From the NCBI GenBank assembly GCA_001643675.2, contig LSRY02000047.1, positions 620,001 to 684,000 on the forward strand: a stretch of 64,000 nucleotides of DNA, read 5' to 3'. The notes under the pieces were generated by a model, which did not search any database, was not told where the DNA came from, and saw nothing but the letters and a program-made list of their open reading frames with translations. This document shows, piece by piece, positions 32,922 to 44,810 of the stretch. Every line of letters begins with the position of its first letter. Positions within the stretch are counted from its first letter, which is position 1. A program made the position numbers and the translations under genes. Source of the DNA: Monocercomonoides exilis. Lineage: Eukaryota; Preaxostyla; Oxymonadida; Polymastigidae.

Positions 32922-35900
32922 TCATTTTATTCTTGTTTTTCTAAGCATCAAATGGAAAAGGTGAGGATCATCAGTTTCCTTCACAAATTGTCTCAACTTT
33001 CTTTCTTTTGCTTTTTGATTGGTGCTGTCTTCTGTAACAGCACTTTCAGTTCTTTCTCCACTTCTTTCTCTATTCTCATTCACCCAGCTGCTGTTGTCGC
33101 CACCTTGAACATATTGTGCGCAGTTAGTTTTTGTTAAACTGTCCCATCGAGCAACATCAGATGGGTTGAAAGGAATTGCTGGAAATGAAATCTGAGGAGA
33201 TGGTGGAATGAGAGACGTCTGAGGTGGATCGTGAAGCTGGGCCATTAGCGATAGAGACGAAATTGGTGGGAAAAGACCAGCTTGATCCGATGATGGAATT
33301 GAACATTCGCTGCATTGCTCATGCGACGAACAAGAAGCCTTTCCAACGTGGGGTGTTATTCGAACACTGTTTGAGCTGTTTTTTTGAAGATCGTTCGTTG
33401 AAACTCCTTTATGCGTTTCATGACATTTATCTCCTTTCGCTAAATTCGTTTCACCACTCTGCAACAGATCAATCCTCTTCTGCCTTTCCTCCTCTTCTTT
33501 CCTTCTCTCGTCCTTCTTTCTAACATCGAGAACAGGAGGTGCTGTTGCGTCAATACTTAGCGTTTTCAGTTTTGTCCATGCAATTGCAGGCGGAATTAGA
33601 GGAGGAGGAGTGCAGCAGAGAATATCGTCCTCCTCGTTTTGTGTGAGCGATGGAACATCGTTCGACACACCTTCTTTTTTCTCTCCCTCGTTTTTATCCG
33701 AATTTCTGCAATTCTTCTTTTCATTTGCGCTTCTTGTTCTTTCAATAGCTGCCAAAGAACCAGGATAACGGCAACGACCAGGATCGTCGTCCCACAACAA
33801 CTGTTGAGGAGAAGGTGTTGGAAATAAATGGGGCACATTGTCAGGTGGATGAGTGTTTGACGGGGTCAAGTTTGAACTGCTTGATGGAAGCAGTAGTGAC
33901 GGTACTGAAGCAAATGCAGGACGCTTTTCAATAACATGAATATCACCAGCTTCACAACCGTCCAGTAAATCTTGTGGATGCTGTTGGGAATCCCATCTAG
34001 TACTCCAATTATTTGATCTATTTGATGTGTCTTTTCCCCCCTCATCATTTATCGAAAGAACAGCCAATGACGCGGTGAAATGTTGCTTTGGCAAATAATC
34101 TCTTTCTTTACTCACACGAGATACAAATGCTGGATGAAGTCGTTTAATGATTGTTTTTGGAGGTGATCTCCCTTTTTCTTGTGGGATTGATGGGCTAATG
34201 AACGATTTTTCCTGTTGGAATGTAAATTCAGATCCTTTCGAAGAATGTGAATGTGGAAGATGATGTTTTTCTTTATTAAGAGATGATTGCGGACAAGTTG
34301 CAGAACTTCGAAGAAACGAATTAAGTGGAGATATTTCAAATTCATGTGCGCTGCTCCCGCTGAGAACTTTCCGAGGTTCGTTAGGCAGAGGCTGTTCTCT
34401 CAAAAAAGTTTGAGCCGAAGAAGGAATAGCAAAGCTCTTTGGCTGAAGATGTGATTGCGGAGGAGAAGGGATTAATTCGAGTTGCTCGTCAACTTGTGAA
34501 ATGATTTCGTTAAGTGCTGTCTCAAATGATGAAATGAAGAACCAAATTAGCCTTTTTCAAAATGTTTATAGAAGGTCAATTCTGATAAACATACAAGAAA
34601 ATAATTATTCTATGAATAATTTTCAAACAAATAACTGATTTTCAAAAAAAAAATTCGATATGAAAAAAAAAAATAAGGAAGTTAAATTTTCTAAAGTTAA
34701 AAAAAAAATGCTAAAAGTTTTCAAATATATGTGAAAACGAAGAAATAAAAAAATAATTTTAAACACTTAAAGATTGAAATGAAATAGAAATACCCTACTG
34801 CAACGCAAACAAATGATAATTGGATAATTTATTCACAATGAAATTTTTCCAAAAACACTCAAAAGAAATCTGATATATTTTCAGAGAAATTAATCACTTT
34901 TCATTGAGTTTTTGTCCTTTGACTGAATTTCGTCCAAGATTCTCTTTGATGACGAAGGAAGTTCTACATACATTGACTGATTATGCCCTTCAAGAATAAG
35001 ATCTAACAATGGGATCTCTTTGTATTTTTCTATCAAAATTTCAGCTTTTAGAAAATAATTTCAAATAAAAATGTTAAAATGTTCATAAACGTAAAAACAT
35101 TAATCTTAATATCAATTGATTTATCAAACCTAGAACAGAATCATCTCCTGCAATTGATTTTATAAACTGAACATTCTGCTCCACATTTTCTGATTCTTCA
35201 CTGTCATCATCTTCATGTTGACGTAATGCAGGTGGTTGATAAAATTCATCGTCTTTTTCCTTATTTAAATCATTGTATTTTTCATTGCACTCAAGCGAAG
35301 AAGGAGAAAGCGAAGAAAGGCTTTGATTAATGCTTGCAATTTCTTTAGGTGTTGAAGTGCCGGAAGTGAAGTGAATTGAATTTGAAGGTGATGAAGATGA
35401 TTGGGAAATGACAGTTTCTTCTTTACAAGGAGAAGAAAATGCACAAGATCCGCATTGATAATCCAATTCGTCAGAAGGAGAATGTAAAATAGTCTCTTCA
35501 TTTAAGGAAAATAAAGATCCACCTGCTTCATTTCGATATTTACCATCGAGTTGTGTACCTTTTGCTGTTGAATGTTCAATTGAGTTTCTTCTTGATTTTG
35601 ATGACGTCCTAAAAGAAGGGTCAGCAGTTGCTGAACGATTATGCTTTGAAGTGTTTCGATGAGAAATTGAGTGGGTCGATGTGGACGGAGATCCTAAACT
35701 TGAAGTTTGCATCGAATGATGTTTGGTGTGAGCAAATGAGCACTGATGTTTCATTTTTCCCCAAACTCTTCCACAACGTTTCATTGTTGCTTCTTTCTCT
35801 TCTTCGTCAAGATCTGTATTTATGTGAAAAAGGGATGTAAGTGAAGGAGATAAAGTAGGTGAATCAGCTCTCAGTGGAAAAATTTCAGAATTATCTCCTG

Positions 35901-36830
35901 GAGAACTTGATAAGCACTCTCTAATGTAACTATCATTTTCCAAAGGCTGATCGCATTTTGATGATATTGAATTATTGCTTGTGGAAGGTGTAGCAGGAGG
36001 AGAATGAAGTTTTGCTGATTGACAAGTTGTTTCATCCTTTTCACTCGTTGATTTTTCCCCTTCAACTTCTAAATTTTGAGAACTACATACAGTCGACAAA
36101 ATAGGTTGAATTGGTTGTAATGATGAGTCATAAAGAAATGAATCAACATCCGTGATATCAAGAGAACCAGCTGGTTGCGATGGAGTAAAGTCATCACCTA
36201 TAACTGACGGCGAAAGGACAAGACGAACTGGAGTTAATGGTCTATAATCTTGATTTCTATGATCTTGAAAAGATGAGGACTGAGAAAGTGATGTTGATTG
36301 ATGCTCAATTTCAACAGGAATGTCTGAGCATGAAGTTGTTTTAAAAACAGACGATGTTCTTGACTGAGTTAGTCGTGTAACAAGAAATAAAAAATGAATC
36401 AATAAAAAAAGAATCGCATAATTGTGAAACAGAAAAAAAAGTATAAAAATTAAATCTGTTTTACCTGTTCAATGCACTCATTATCTTTATGCATATAATT
36501 TCTATGATTTTTACTTTGAAACTGTTGCGAAAAACTGTTTGTGAAATCATTATCTTTAAATTTGTGATGACTAAAAATCAAAAATTTTCAACTAGCAGCT
36601 TTTAAGTCAATTTATTCTCTTTCAAACCTTTGAACATCAAATTTCCCCTTTCTTAAATCGGAAAATTTTGAAGGCCCTGACATTTGATTTTGTTGAATCA
36701 TTTTTTCATTAAATGTAATGTAACTTTCATTTTCATCTTTTTCATGAAAATCAACATAATTTGTTAGACATTTTTTTCGTGTAGCAGCCAAACATGATTC
36801 CATATTTAAAAATATTTGTTTGTTTTTCAA
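32922..36830 (-). CDS. Ser/Pro/Thr-rich protein of about 1072 aa, unrecognised
   Basis: Five exons: 36830-36628, 36570-36465, 36363-35130, 35044-34968 and 34520-32922. The sum is 1072 codons plus stop, all in phase. Most of the chain is low-complexity Ser/Pro/Thr/Asn with SP and TP pairs (potential proline-directed phosphorylation sites). Short ordered-looking patches are GRVWGKMKHQCSF (near the middle), IEKYKEIPLLDLILEGHNQS (exon 4), AIAWTKLKTLSI, and a C-terminal helix RKLRQFVKETDDPHLFHLMLRKTRI. No enzyme motif is visible. The last intron is long (447 bp) and its acceptor TTTGAG is less typical, so the exon 4/5 join is the weakest. An alternative start at 36803 would remove nine residues. 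Confidence 0.62.
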
Positions 36831-38753
36831 TTCAATTCAAATAAATCAATAATTATTGTGGTATGATCGCATTCTCATTTTTTTTGTCTTTAGACCTATT
36901 TACGTTTGTTTTAATCATTTGGCATTAACTTTAGCTGAAGCCAAAAAGTTGAACAAAATTTCAATAAGTGCAGATCTTTTTCAAAAAGATTGAGTCATTG
37001 CGAATTGATTCTCTTCTGGGTTTGAGATCATTGTTTATGAAAGTTTTTTCTTTTCAAATCTTTAATAAATTTTTCTAAAAAATTTATCATTCCAAGAAGA
37101 CTTGAATCATCGTTTTTTCGATTTATCTAAAAAATATGAAATATTCATGAAGAAATTTTCGTAAAATTCAATACTAATCATTAATAATTGTTCAAATAAT
37201 AAAAACACTAAATCATTGGATAAATCTCATTCTTTTGATTTTTCTTAACTGAATTGAAGTTTCACAATGGAATGATAACAACAGATTAAAAAAATAAAAA
37301 TCAAGATAATTAAGCCAAAAAAAATTCATTGAAAAACATAAATGCGCTTTATCATTCAAAATTTTGCTATTTCCATAAGTATTTTATTTTTATTGAACAG
37401 AAATAACAAACAAAAACTGCTTGTCATAAAAAAAAACAAATCAAAAACAATAAATCAATTGTATGAACGTTTTTCATAAGAAAGCGAATGAAAATATACA
37501 CAGAATATGAGTTGATTTAACATTCATAGTTGCAAAATGCTGCAAAATATTCGCTGGGCATTGTTAAAAGCTATTAAAACATAAAAAACAATTCCAAAAA
37601 ATTTGGACCAATTAACATTGATAGATTAAAAACAGACAGAGAATATATAGAAAATGTAAGAATAAACAGTATATTTAAAAATAGATAAAAACATGCAATT
37701 TGTTTACGGAGACAAAGCAAACTTAAATTTCATGATCAAAGTTGGTATATAACCTTTAATTAATTGATCAAACAATAGATTGACTTTTTTTCAAAATGAT
37801 TGAGTCATTTGCGATAAGTTGAATAAAATTCAAAATGAACACTTCTTTTCGAAATGACTAAATAATTCTCAAATAGGTCATTTAAGATTTTGAATAAATT
37901 TTAATTTTTTTTTTGCATTGGATAATGCTTCACATTTTTTGTTTCATCACTATATATACACAGGAATTGACTTCATCAAAAAAGAATTATATTCAACGTT
38001 TGTTTGAGATAATGATTAAATGCAATAGATGCGTGCTTGTTTTATTGCAAATGAAAAACATATATTGTTAACTTTTCGAAAATTTAACATTTTATTTATT
38101 TTATCCAAAAAATTCTTCAACTAAAATTTTGACCAATTTATTGCAATTGAAAAAATAAATTAGCCACTCGAACATATTTAAATATGGAAAGATTACATTA
38201 GAAAAGATTGGTAAAAGAATTGCTGTTGTTTATTAATGATAAAGTGAAGATTATGATATTATGGAAAAAGTCTTGTTCTGATTTGAATCACCGACATAAA
38301 ACTGAAATAGAAAAAATTTTCCTTCCTTCTTTCCTTTCTTTTTTTGAATTTGATTTGAATTATTAATGAGAATATGATCATACGTACTCATTTAATGTTT
38401 TTAATGCCAAAAAAATTTGCTGAAGTTTCATATAAAAATAAAACTTGAAAAAAGATAAAAAAACATGAGTTCTTATTACAAAGAACATCAATAATTTTAC
38501 ACATTTAAAAGAACACTTGGAAAAAATAAAAAACAAAAAAATGCAATAAATAATTGAGATATTTGTTATTTTGTGTAGGATAGCTTATTTCTTTTTCATT
38601 TTTCAATAAGTGAGTTGAATCAAAAGATGAGATTTTATTTCAAAAAGGAAATCAAACATAACGGAACTGTATGAAACTTTTGATAGCAAATATTTTTTAT
38701 CTTTCGAAAAAAGATGTAACAATAAGATCAAAAATACCAATATATATATACAG
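36831..38753. other. gene-poor AT-rich tract
   Basis: About 1.9 kb separating the divergent Ser-rich and MetAP2 genes. Only AT-driven short frames are present, with no repeats, no tRNA cloverleaf noticed and no transposon ends. Both promoters must lie near its edges. Confidence 0.4.
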
Positions 38754-40728
38754 ATGAGTTCAGAAGAAAAAATTCCAACTGCTGCGACTAAGTCCGAAAA
38801 GAAAGAGGAAGAGAAAGTGATAAGCGAGAAAAAAGAACAGGAAGCTGCAAAAGCTGGGGCTATGCCTTCACAAGTTTGAAGAAATCAAGACTTTTTCAAA
38901 AGAACTTATTTTTCGCATTGTTACATGCAAATTGCTGCTCAAAATAAATGTGAAAAAAAAAAAAAAAACAGAAGAAGGAAGAAGAGTCAGCACAAAAAGA
39001 AGATATTCAGTCTTCATCTTCAACTCCATCCTCAGCAACACCTTCTGGAGGTTAATTCGTTTCTTTGCAAAATTTTTCAAAATTTTGAAACATTCTTTCT
39101 GATACATATTGCTTTGCTTTTAAGTTATTTCTTTGCCTGACAAACAGGCCGTTCCACATCTTCCACCGCCACCCGAAGGATTAACGAGACGACCAGGTTT
39201 ATTGAAGCTATTTCAAGACTGTTTAGGAAATTAAATTTAATTTTGATTAAATTTCCAATAGGATCAGATTTGCCAGATTTAATGTATGCGGTGAAGCCAG
39301 GACAGAAAGTGTTGCAAACATTTCCTCCCACTGTTCCTTTGAGCGAAATGTATCCAAAGAAGAGATATCCTCTCGGAAAGCTTGAAAAACATCTTGACGA
39401 AGGGTATTCCTTTATTTTATATATTTTAATTTTTAATGTCAATCTTTTTCATTTGCCTTGGTGTGCAATTAATGAAATTCAGAACAACTCACCGTTCAGC
39501 AAATTCAGAGAAAATTCGATTGGAAATAATGAATGAAGGAATCACTAACGATTTTCGCCGTGCGGCAGAAGCACACAGGCAAATGAGAGCATATGCGAGG
39601 CAGCTCTTGCGGCCAGGGATGCGACTGATTGATTTTGTTACTGAAGTTGAGATGAGAGGGCGCTATCTGATGGAAGATAGCTTTCTTTCTGATGTCTCCT
39701 CAAATCTTCTCAGAGCATCTTGCTCATCTCTCAATCCAGCAATGTCTGCTCTTCTAGGCAAGCTTCTGAACGATGAGGCATCATCGTCAGCAACTCCTTC
39801 GGAAGATGCAGCAAAAGGAAAGAAAGGAAAAGGAAAAGGAAAAGGAAAAGCAGCTCTTCATGAGGATGAAGAAACACGGCAACTGATTTCATCTCTTTAT
39901 CCGGACTACACACACTCCACATGTGGATTGTCATTCCCAACTGGTCTTTCCCTCAATAACTGTGCAGCACACTACACGCCCAATCCTGGTGATACTCGTG
40001 TCCTTCTGGATACTGATGTTATGAAGATCGACATTGGAACCCATATGAATGGGCACATCATCGACAGCGCCTTCACTGTGTGCCTTGACCCGACGATGCA
40101 GCCTTTGATTGAGGCAAGCAAAGAAGGAACATGGACTGGCATCAAAATGGCAGGGATTGATGCCAGATTCATTGAAATTGGAGATGCCATCGAGGAAGTT
40201 ATTTGCTCATACGAAGTAGAGGAAAACAAACGGATGAGATCAATCAGGCCTGTTGAGAATCTGAGCGGTCACTCACTGGGCGACTATATTGTGCATGCAG
40301 GAAAGCTGGTGCCCATCCACAAAAACGCGTGTGATGCGCATTTGAAGATGGAAGAAGGAGAAGCGTATGCAATCGAGACGTTTGCCACCACAGGAAAAGG
40401 AACAGTGTCTGATGGCCCAGACTGTTCTCATTACATGATGGCTCCTGATGCCATGTCGCGCATCGGATCAGTCAGAAACCCCAAAGCACGGAAGCTTCTG
40501 AACCACATCAACCAGCGTTTCAAGACTCTTGCTTGGTGCCGAAGGTGGCTGGAAGAAACAGGAGAGAAACAACACGCTATTCCATTGAAAGCTTTAATCG
40601 ATGCAGATCTTGTTCATCCGTATGCTCCTTTGAGCGATATTTCCCGTTCACATGTTAGCCAGCATGAGCATACGATTTTGATAAAGCCAACTGGCAAAGA
40701 GATTGTTAGTTTTGGTAATGACGATTAG
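38754..40728 (+). CDS. methionine aminopeptidase 2
   Basis: Proposed exons 38754-38873, 38972-39050, 39179-39196, 39262-39403 and 39483-40728 give 534 aa and TAG. The enzyme removes initiator Met from nascent proteins using two metal ions. All active-site residues are present with human-like spacing: His283, Asp303, Asp314, His383, Glu418 and Glu515. The type-2 helical insertion is retained. The N terminus is the expected Lys/Glu and Ser-rich extension. A family-unusual insert of about 80 residues with KGKGKGKGK precedes CGLSFPTGLSLNN. The 18-bp exon 3 is the only choice that keeps frame; the nearer AG at 39146-39147 would shift it, so that junction needs transcript support. Confidence 0.9.
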
Positions 40729-41044
40729 ATTGTTTGAATAGGTTGTTTTTTTCTTTTTCTCCTCTTCGTTATATATTTATTCAAGCCTAAAAAGTTGTTT
40801 TAGAATTGACTGTTCATCTTCAGCAATCAACTCTTATTTTGTTTTACTTTTACAATTGTATCTTTTCCGCTTTCAGGATTTTATGTGTCAAAAAAAATGA
40901 AAAAATTCAAAAACAAAAACCTGTTAACCTCCTTTGTAAAATTTGAATTGTTAAGTAAATAGTGAACATCTACAATTTAAGTTAACGTTTACGAGAAAAT
41001 TTCAGAGATAGTCCGAATAATACTCAGAGAAAATGAAATGAGAG
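40729..41044. other. convergent 3' flanks of MetAP2 and SRP9
   Basis: An AT-rich spacer between two stop codons on opposite strands. AATAAA-like signals are abundant by composition alone and cannot be singled out. Confidence 0.4.
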
Positions 41045-41463
41045 TTACTGAGATGACGAGGATGAAGAAGCCGCTGTAGATCCACGCAAAAACAACGTGG
41101 TAAGTCTGTCTATTTTTTTGATGTCCTGTTGCTGCTTTGTAATAAATTTGTAACACTGCCAAAATCAAAAATATATTTTTGCAAAAAATAAAAACATCCA
41201 TTCAGATCCACACCGTCCTGTCATCTGTCACTTTTATAACAAACTTTTTTTCTCTGTTTCTATATTTCATTGTAAGACGTGTCTGCAAAAAAGTACATAA
41301 ATAAAACTGTGAAAGAAAACGCGAATATAATTCAAGAATAAACTTTTAACGGATTTGCAAGAAATAACTTTTATTTAAAAATTAATATGTTTCATAATAA
41401 AGATGGTTAAAAACACACATTCTCGCTTCTGTTTGCAAAATCATCAAACGACGTGATGTACAT
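41045..41463 (-). CDS. signal recognition particle 9 kDa protein (SRP9)
   Basis: Exons 41463-41419, 41342-41214 and 41155-41045 join in phase to 94 aa and TAA. The core reads TRLTMKYRNREKKFVIKVTDD and, after the last intron, RTCYKFITKQQQDIKKIDRL. This matches the SRP9 pattern xKYRHxxGxLxxKVTDDxxCxxYKTxQxQDxKKIEKL. SRP9 pairs with SRP14 on the Alu domain of SRP RNA and slows elongation during ER targeting. The N-terminal exon MYITSFDDFANRSEN aligns with the conserved WEEF start. Between it and the core about 12 extra hydrophobic residues (41319-41283) stay in frame; they end in a good acceptor (TTTTTTGCAG at 41283), so a further intron may exist there. The C terminus is a short Ser run. Confidence 0.75.
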
Positions 41464-42079
41464 TATTTAATGATGGTTTGAAAAAATCAAAGAATAATTA
41501 CCTCTTTTGAAAAGTCTATTTTTTTCGTAAAATTATGTTCTTTCAAAAAATAGATAAAAATTAATGGCTGATGATATGAATTGTTCAAAATAATATTTAT
41601 TCAATTTCTATGAATAAACTCGTCATGATCTGATCGGTAAAGAAGGAAGAAACAAAAGTTACATTCCAATAACACCACCTTTCATCGTTCCTAAAACATT
41701 TCTCAGTTTGCTTCACATTTTCCAATTCCATAATACTCCTGTTTTATAGTTTGTACACACATTTCATTTTGTAATCAGTCACCGTTGATAAACATTTTCT
41801 TCCTCGTTCCTTGTCATCGTTAACAGTAGTCTACCAGTAATTAGTAGTCCTAATCTCTTTTTTCAGTGATAAAGGCAAATAGCACTTACCAAAAGAGCTT
41901 TCTCCAAAATATTATTTCAGCTTCTTGTTCGATACAAATGTTAAATGCTTCACACAGACCTCGATATAATTCGCAACATCGTCTTTATGTTGTCACAACA
42001 TCCATTCAATAGAATGCATATGATAGCTGCTAGCCACCAAGCGTTCCAATTGAGTCAAATACTACCTCTTCTTTTTATC
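41464..42079. other. SRP9 upstream region and spacer
   Basis: AT-rich DNA containing the SRP9 promoter, then slightly GC-richer sequence that may be the remote end of the P-type ATPase relic. No intact frame. Confidence 0.35.
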
Positions 42080-42870
42080 TCATCAGGTTTCCACGTCTTT
42101 CTTTCACAGAAGTTGGCTGTTCAATCTGCAGAGCATATTGAAGCACCTTTTCATCATGTCGCTTCCGCTTTACCTGCCACTCGAGCACATTCTTCTGCAG
42201 CTGCTTGCCAGCCTCTGTGTTCGGCAGAAGTGACAGCGTGCGCTCATTCCGCGGATCAGGCGCTGCTTCCTTCAGAGAAATCTGCTGCCCTCTCTCCAGC
42301 GTTGTGATCTCACCGTCGCATGGGTCTTAGCTGTTACCGGACACAGTGTACTTGCGCTGAACTGTGAAGAACAATCATACAATCATCTGGTTTGTGGTGA
42401 GTGTTCCTGTCTTGTCAGAGCAGATGACAGACACAGCGCAGAGTGTTAAGCGCCTCGACAACTGGCATTGTGCGAATGAACACATTTCCGAGACGCCATC
42501 TTCTGGATCCCAATAGCCAGCGTGAGTGAGATGATTGCTGTCAGCCCTTCCGGCACAAGCGCAATCCCGACGCAGCACGCAAAAATGATCGCTTCGTACC
42601 AAACCATCGACTGGTAGTTGATGAAGAACACCACCAAAAATGTAATGAGGATCAGATCCAAGGTTATGAAAACTATTTTTTTCCAAATTTGTCAAGTTCA
42701 ACTGTTAATGGTGATTCAATTCTTCTTTCACTCCAGCAATCATTGCAGAGATTTTTCCTATTTCTGTTCGAACTCTTGTTGCAACGACAATTCCTTGAGC
42801 TGTTCCTTTTGCTGCAAATGTGCCTGAATAGATCGTGTTCGCTCGTTCCGTGAGCATAGCATCATCTGAA
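42080..42870 (-). pseudogene. P-type (type II, cation) ATPase fragment, multiply frameshifted
   Basis: Pieces in different frames reproduce the middle of a P2-type ATPase in correct order. The first is the actuator-domain end (TERANTIYSGTFAAKGTAQGIVVATRVRTEIGKI, about 42860-42735). Next are membrane helices 3-4 with the Pro-Glu-Gly motif (GIALVPEGLTAII, about 42560), then a TMPVVEALNTL stretch. Last is the phosphorylation loop VICSDKTGTLTTNQM (about 42425) with its Asp. At least three frameshifts and a stop separate them, and both N-terminal and catalytic C-terminal regions are absent. SERCA/PMR1/ENA-type pumps are the closest relatives I can name. It lies 73 bp downstream of the C3Hc3H gene stop. 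Confidence 0.82.
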
Positions 42871-42942
42871 AGTTAATTAAACTTTTACAACTAATTGAAA
42901 TACATTTACTGATTTCGAAATCAAAAAACTTGATAAATCTTA

Positions 42943-44000
42943 CTAATTCCATTTTTCCACAAAAGACTTAGCTTTTGGCTTCATCATCGGAGCATATGTT
43001 AATATTTCGTTGCTAAAAGCAGAGAGTTCACAACAATGCAGCGAACAGAATGCTGGCGATTCCGGTGGCTTTGGCAAAAAAGGTGGTATACAAGCCGATT
43101 CGGCTTCTTCATGTTCAGTTTCAATATCATTACAAAAAGTTGTGTGTGACGGAAAGATAGTTAACGGTGCTTCAACACCGAATACTGCAGATTTTGGTTG
43201 CACATATAAAGATGGAGGTGCAACTGCAGAAGAAGAAGGGAAAAAAGAAGGCTGGGGCATTGGTAATGATACAGAACCATTTGTTTGTGAAGATGAAGGC
43301 AAAGGAATTCCGGAAGATGAAGGAAATTGTCCAATATCAAGTGATTCGCTCTCACTAACCGCAGAATCAGGCGGCTCCAAAATGCTTTCATGAGCAAGAG
43401 CAAACAGAGGATCATCGTCTGTTTCTGTTGTTTGAAGAAAGCGCCTCATTATTCTTCGGGAAAGTGGAACTCGGTTGCAGCTCGTAACGCAACAACCATT
43501 TGATTTTGAGCCTTCTATAATTCGAGGCTCATACAGCTTTTGCTTTTGGTCCAAAAGAATGTCTGAGTTTCATGCAATTTTGGATTGAAAAAAATCATTT
43601 TCTAAATATTTCAAAAAAGCAGGCTCAAACGTTGGAGGCAGTATCTGCTATATGGCAAGCACTTCTTTGTACAGTTTGCCGCGGAGCATGCTCGTCTATG
43701 CACCCATCCAAATGGATCAAACACAAATGGATCAAGTGATTGTTCTTTGTCGAATTGCTCCAATTCACGCTCCGCTAATTGCGTTGAAAATGCAGCAATT
43801 TGCTCTAATATTCAATTGATTACATTTATATTTTTGTGAATTTAATTTAACTTTTCAATACCACAGAAATAGCGCTTCAATACATCATCATATATCCGTG
43901 ACTCTTGTTCATAAATTCGTTTTAATCTTCGCTCTAGCTCTTCTTTAGAATTTTTTTGATCGTTCTTTATATGTTTTGCTTCGTCAGTTCCATCTGACAT
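42943..44000 (-). CDS. zf-C3Hc3H domain protein (KANSL2/INO80D-like)
   Basis: Three exons: 44000-43862, 43804-43631 and 43562-42943. They join in phase to 310 aa and TAG. An N-terminal helical segment (ELERRLKRIYEQESRI) is followed by a Cys/His cluster that crosses the second intron: CSAANCTKKCLPYSRYC, then H plus ILLDQKQKLYEP, and further on CCVTSC. This fits the C3Hc3H (potential DNA-binding) domain of KANSL2 and INO80D, subunits of the NSL acetyltransferase and INO80 remodelling complexes. The rest is Ser/Pro-rich with a final Cys/His pair (CSLHCC) near the C terminus. Only one full C3Hc3H unit is clear, whereas animal KANSL2 has two. The promoter is shared with RPS26. Confidence 0.7.
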
Positions 44001-44172
44001 TCAGTAATTTTGCTATGAATTCTTTCAAACTTAAAAGATAAATTACAGGTGATTTGACGAGAGGAAATATTAGATCAACACTTGAGTGTGTAAATTGCTA
44101 TTATTTTGTTAAAATCCTAAAAAACGATTATCAAATTTTTAATCTTGATAATGAAAATTATTTCTGTGTAGA
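44001..44172. promoter_or_regulatory. 172-bp bidirectional promoter region
   Basis: The C3Hc3H gene (start 44000, minus) and RPS26 (start 44173, plus) are head to head with only 172 bp between start codons. Both promoters and 5' UTRs must fit here. No conserved motif is evident. Confidence 0.5.
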
Positions 44173-44810
44173 ATGCCAGTTAAACGCAGAAACGGAGGTC
44201 GTTCCAAACATGGAAGAGGACACACACGCGCAATTCGCTGTGTGAATTGCGGAAGATGCTGCCCAAAGGTTTGAAAGTATTATTGCATTGCTTTCTTTTT
44301 TTTATCTTTTTTCATAAAATCAGGACAAAGCTATTAAAAGATTTGTCGTTAGAAATATGGTTTGCAACAATTTAGTTTTTTCACCAGCTTGTTTAAGATT
44401 GAATCAATTTCACTGAATGAAATAGGTTGAAGCTGCTGCATTGAATGATATCAAGGCTGCAACTGCTTATGATAGTTTGAACTTGATTTTTGATTTAAGA
44501 TGATATTTTAATAATTTTTCATTTTTCAGGCTACACCATCCCAAAGCTTTATATGAAAATGGAATACTGCGTCTCCTGCGCTGTCCATTCACATCAAGTG
44601 CGTGTCAGATCTGATGAAGCTCGTCGCAATCGTGATCCACCACAACGTCGCAGAGTATGAAATTTGCCTTTAAAAAGGAAGCTTTTAGACTATTTGTTGT
44701 TTTATTCTCATTGTTAATTTTTGCAATCATTTTAGCCCACTGACAAAAAAGACGAGCAAAGAAAACCAGGTGCGACTCCAGCTGGACAAGGAGCCGCAGT
44801 TAGGGCATAA
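44173..44810 (+). CDS. 40S ribosomal protein S26
   Basis: Five exons: 44173-44268, 44324-44359, 44426-44474, 44530-44654 and 44736-44810. They join in phase to 126 aa and TAA. The start [17 protein letters not shown] is diagnostic. The zinc-binding cysteines are present in [13 protein letters not shown] and in [11 protein letters not shown]. The tail [12 protein letters not shown] and the Lys/Pro/Gln-rich end match the family. RPS26 lies at the mRNA exit channel of the 40S subunit and contacts 5' UTR sequence. Four introns in 381 coding bases is high; all have GTTTG or GTATG donors. Confidence 0.96.

Noticed and set aside
40989-41201. Minus-strand 70-aa hydrophobic frame resembling a two-helix membrane protein
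   Set aside because: The overlapping spliced frame encodes a recognisable SRP9, and the hydrophobic frame lacks homology and begins in an intron.
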